Part shown: piece by piece, positions 62,101 to 64,000 of the stretch | Layout: every line of letters begins with the position of its first letter | How positions within the stretch are numbered: the stretch's first letter is position 1 | Assembly (NCBI RefSeq): GCF_902635505.1 | Contig: NC_045426.1 | Coordinates: 543,896,818-543,960,817, forward strand | Origin: Sarcophilus harrisii | Lineage: Eukaryota > Chordata > Mammalia > Dasyuromorphia > Dasyuridae | Reading direction: 5' to 3' | DNA length: 64,000 nt | Translations under genes and position numbers: made by a program | The notes under the pieces: generated by a model | Database searches by the model: none | What the model was told of the DNA's origin: nothing | What the model saw: the letters and a program-made list of their open reading frames with translations, nothing else

Positions 62101-64000
62101 GCCAGTGGTCCAGTTGTACTACTTCACAGTTCCAGTAGTAATGTAGTCCAATGCCCTTATTTTTCTGTAATTTCTCTAAAAATAGCCATTTTTCTTTTTT
62201 CACATCTTTACTAATCTGAAGGAATCTGAGTGGTTTATATTAACATAATATATTTATTTAACAATAATTATATTTTATTATAATATATTTAAATATATCA
62301 TTTAATGTAATGTATATAATTTTTATGTAACATAATTACATATATTTATACAATATATTTAAATATATTACATTTAATAATATAATATTTATATAATAAT
62401 TATCACTTTGTGATTTATAGTATTTGCTATAGCTGTTAATAGTTTGGAATTTTTCCTTTGCAAATTGTCTTTTTACCATTGATTTGTTTGGAAATGGCAT
62501 TCTTACATATTAATCAGTGCCTTATTTCTCTAATATCAGAACTTTATCAGAGCAGCTTTCTGCATTCAATTTTTAGGGACATTCAATCTTAGTAACATTT
62601 AGTATCAGATTATATTATAGTCAAAGCTGCTCAGACTTAAGAGTTTTCAGGATTTGTTGGAGTGGAAGAAATAGTTACCACTTCAATAATTACCATTTAC
62701 ATTTTATTTGAATTATTTTAAGATATATATATGCATATGTAGATAATAAGATGTCTAGTTTCTTTTTAGCCATTTGAAGTACATCACTGAATTCTAGTAT
62801 ACTTATATTTTCTTATTATGTTTTTTTTTAATGTTTAATGTTTAAAGGTGTATATTTATTACAGGCATTCTATGTGCATGATACTCATATAGTCTTAGGG
62901 TTGGGTTGTGAGAAGGCTGGAAGTGATCTTAGAAATCAATTAGTCCTACCTATTCATTTTATAGACAGAAAAGTGAAGCCTTTGAAAAGTAAATAACTTG
63001 TATAATTCATAGAAGTAGCAAAAGAGCTAGTTCAAACTCTTGTTCTCCAGATCAATGTTCTTTTCATTGTCTCTTTTTACCAATTTAATTCTGATAGAGC
63101 AGAGTTAGCCTGTCCTGGAACATTTAACGGAAAAGGGATATCATTGTCTGTATGTAAGTGCTGAACAATACTACTTGATAGGAGAGTTGATAGTTTTTAA
63201 TTGGATGGAAACCTAATATTTTTAGGGTAAAAGATTTACTTTTGTCTTGATAGCTAAGAGCTTTTACTCCCAGAGAGCTGTCATTCCTACAATAATGATT
63301 ATCTTAGGGTTTATTTGACTATTTTTGTGTGTATCAGTATTTATTTAGAGAATGAAAGAGATGGGTGTAAAAAGGTATTGTTTAGGATTGTGTCTTGTAA
63401 ACGTAGTTGAAGTCCTTTATAATTGTTTTCAAGAGGTCATACCATTTAGAAAAATCTTTTTGTGTTTGTGAGTACTAGAATGTTTTAAATTTCATTTGAA
63501 AATATTGCTTATAACTTTCTATTCTGAACACATGTCCAATCAATTTTATTGTTTTACAGTAAATTAGATGTCATTTTATGAAAATGATAGTAATAAAGCA
63601 AAATGTGCTTGAGTTATTCATAAAATTACCATTGATTTTTGGTTATGTTTTTATGCATGGGATTAGCAAAAAGAAGTGTCATGTTTTGATTTTCTATTAA
63701 AATTTTAACTGTTTTTATATGTGATTTAACAGTACTACAGAAAGTTTCTTAGCAAATGATTGCTTCGATTACTTTAAAAACAAATGTCAGGCCTAGTTTA
63801 GTACATCTTAATTCTTCCTTATCCCTGTTGAGAATTGGTCACTCAGCAAGCATTTATTAAATGCCCACTGTATGTCAAGGCCTGGAGAATACAAAGACAA
63901 ATCAAATAGTCCTTGTTTTCTCAGGAAGCTTATATTTTATTAGGGGAAACATACATATGTAAATACATTTAGAGTAAATGTGTTAATTTATGGGAGAGAG
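59132..64000. other. NUP153: Intron 16, 5' part: repeats and unassigned DNA
   Basis: No exon equal to the next human one (a fourth zinc finger) is present. 59985-60360 and 63840-64000 are copies of an old interspersed family (agcatttattaaatgcccac, gagaatacaaagacaaatca). 60360-60790 holds the rest of a similar long element. 61795-62600 is an antisense L1 remnant (cattccttggttgataagtc, agttccaaattgctttctag), split by a 160-bp AT-rich stretch at about 62240-62400. The remaining parts are unassigned. Confidence 0.55.

Noticed and set aside
59132-64000. Search for the next NUP153 exon with the fourth zinc finger
   Set aside because: No W-x-C-x2-C coding pattern with splice sites was found. The exon must lie beyond the window.

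Overview
This is vertebrate, specifically marsupial, genomic DNA. The one gene I can support is the 5' two thirds of NUP153 (nuclear pore basket nucleoporin 153) on the + strand. The marsupial call rests on repeats: copies of a tRNA-derived CORE-SINE of WSINE1/MAR1 type, marsupial-type L1 3' ends, and old L2, MIR and L3/CR1 copies. I cannot fix the species.

Layout. 1-5860 is upstream intergenic DNA: a decayed L1, an internally deleted hAT transposon, an L2 tail, a second L1 tail, and a solitary endogenous retrovirus LTR (5136-5565) with an exact 6-bp target duplication. About 5860-7060 is a CpG island with no evident TATA box. It holds the promoter and coding exon 1 (6845-6964, ending in nine CAG codons directly against the splice donor). 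Intron 1 is about 23.5 kb and full of repeats. Coding exons 2-16 lie between 30470 and 59131. All sixteen exons have been placed by reading frame, GT-AG junctions and matching phases, and they give 825 complete codons. Exon 16 encodes three RanBP2-type zinc fingers. The window ends in the following intron, so the remaining zinc finger and the FG-rich C-terminus lie beyond it.

The most unusual structure is a perfect 69-bp inverted repeat (6269-6337 and 7188-7256) on either side of the promoter core and exon 1, with an 850-bp spacer. Next to it, the first kilobase of intron 1 is almost free of G on the coding strand. Other notable points are the CAG tract against the donor, a second solitary LTR in antisense in intron 1, a perfect 38-bp AT-cored palindrome in intron 9, and one L1 copy that carries a hairpin-like insertion.

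I found no RNA gene, no CRISPR array, no second protein-coding gene and no sign of a new multi-gene system. The other long open frames are low-complexity or fall in repeats. Repeat borders without stated target duplications are approximate, and family names come from recognition, not from a database search.
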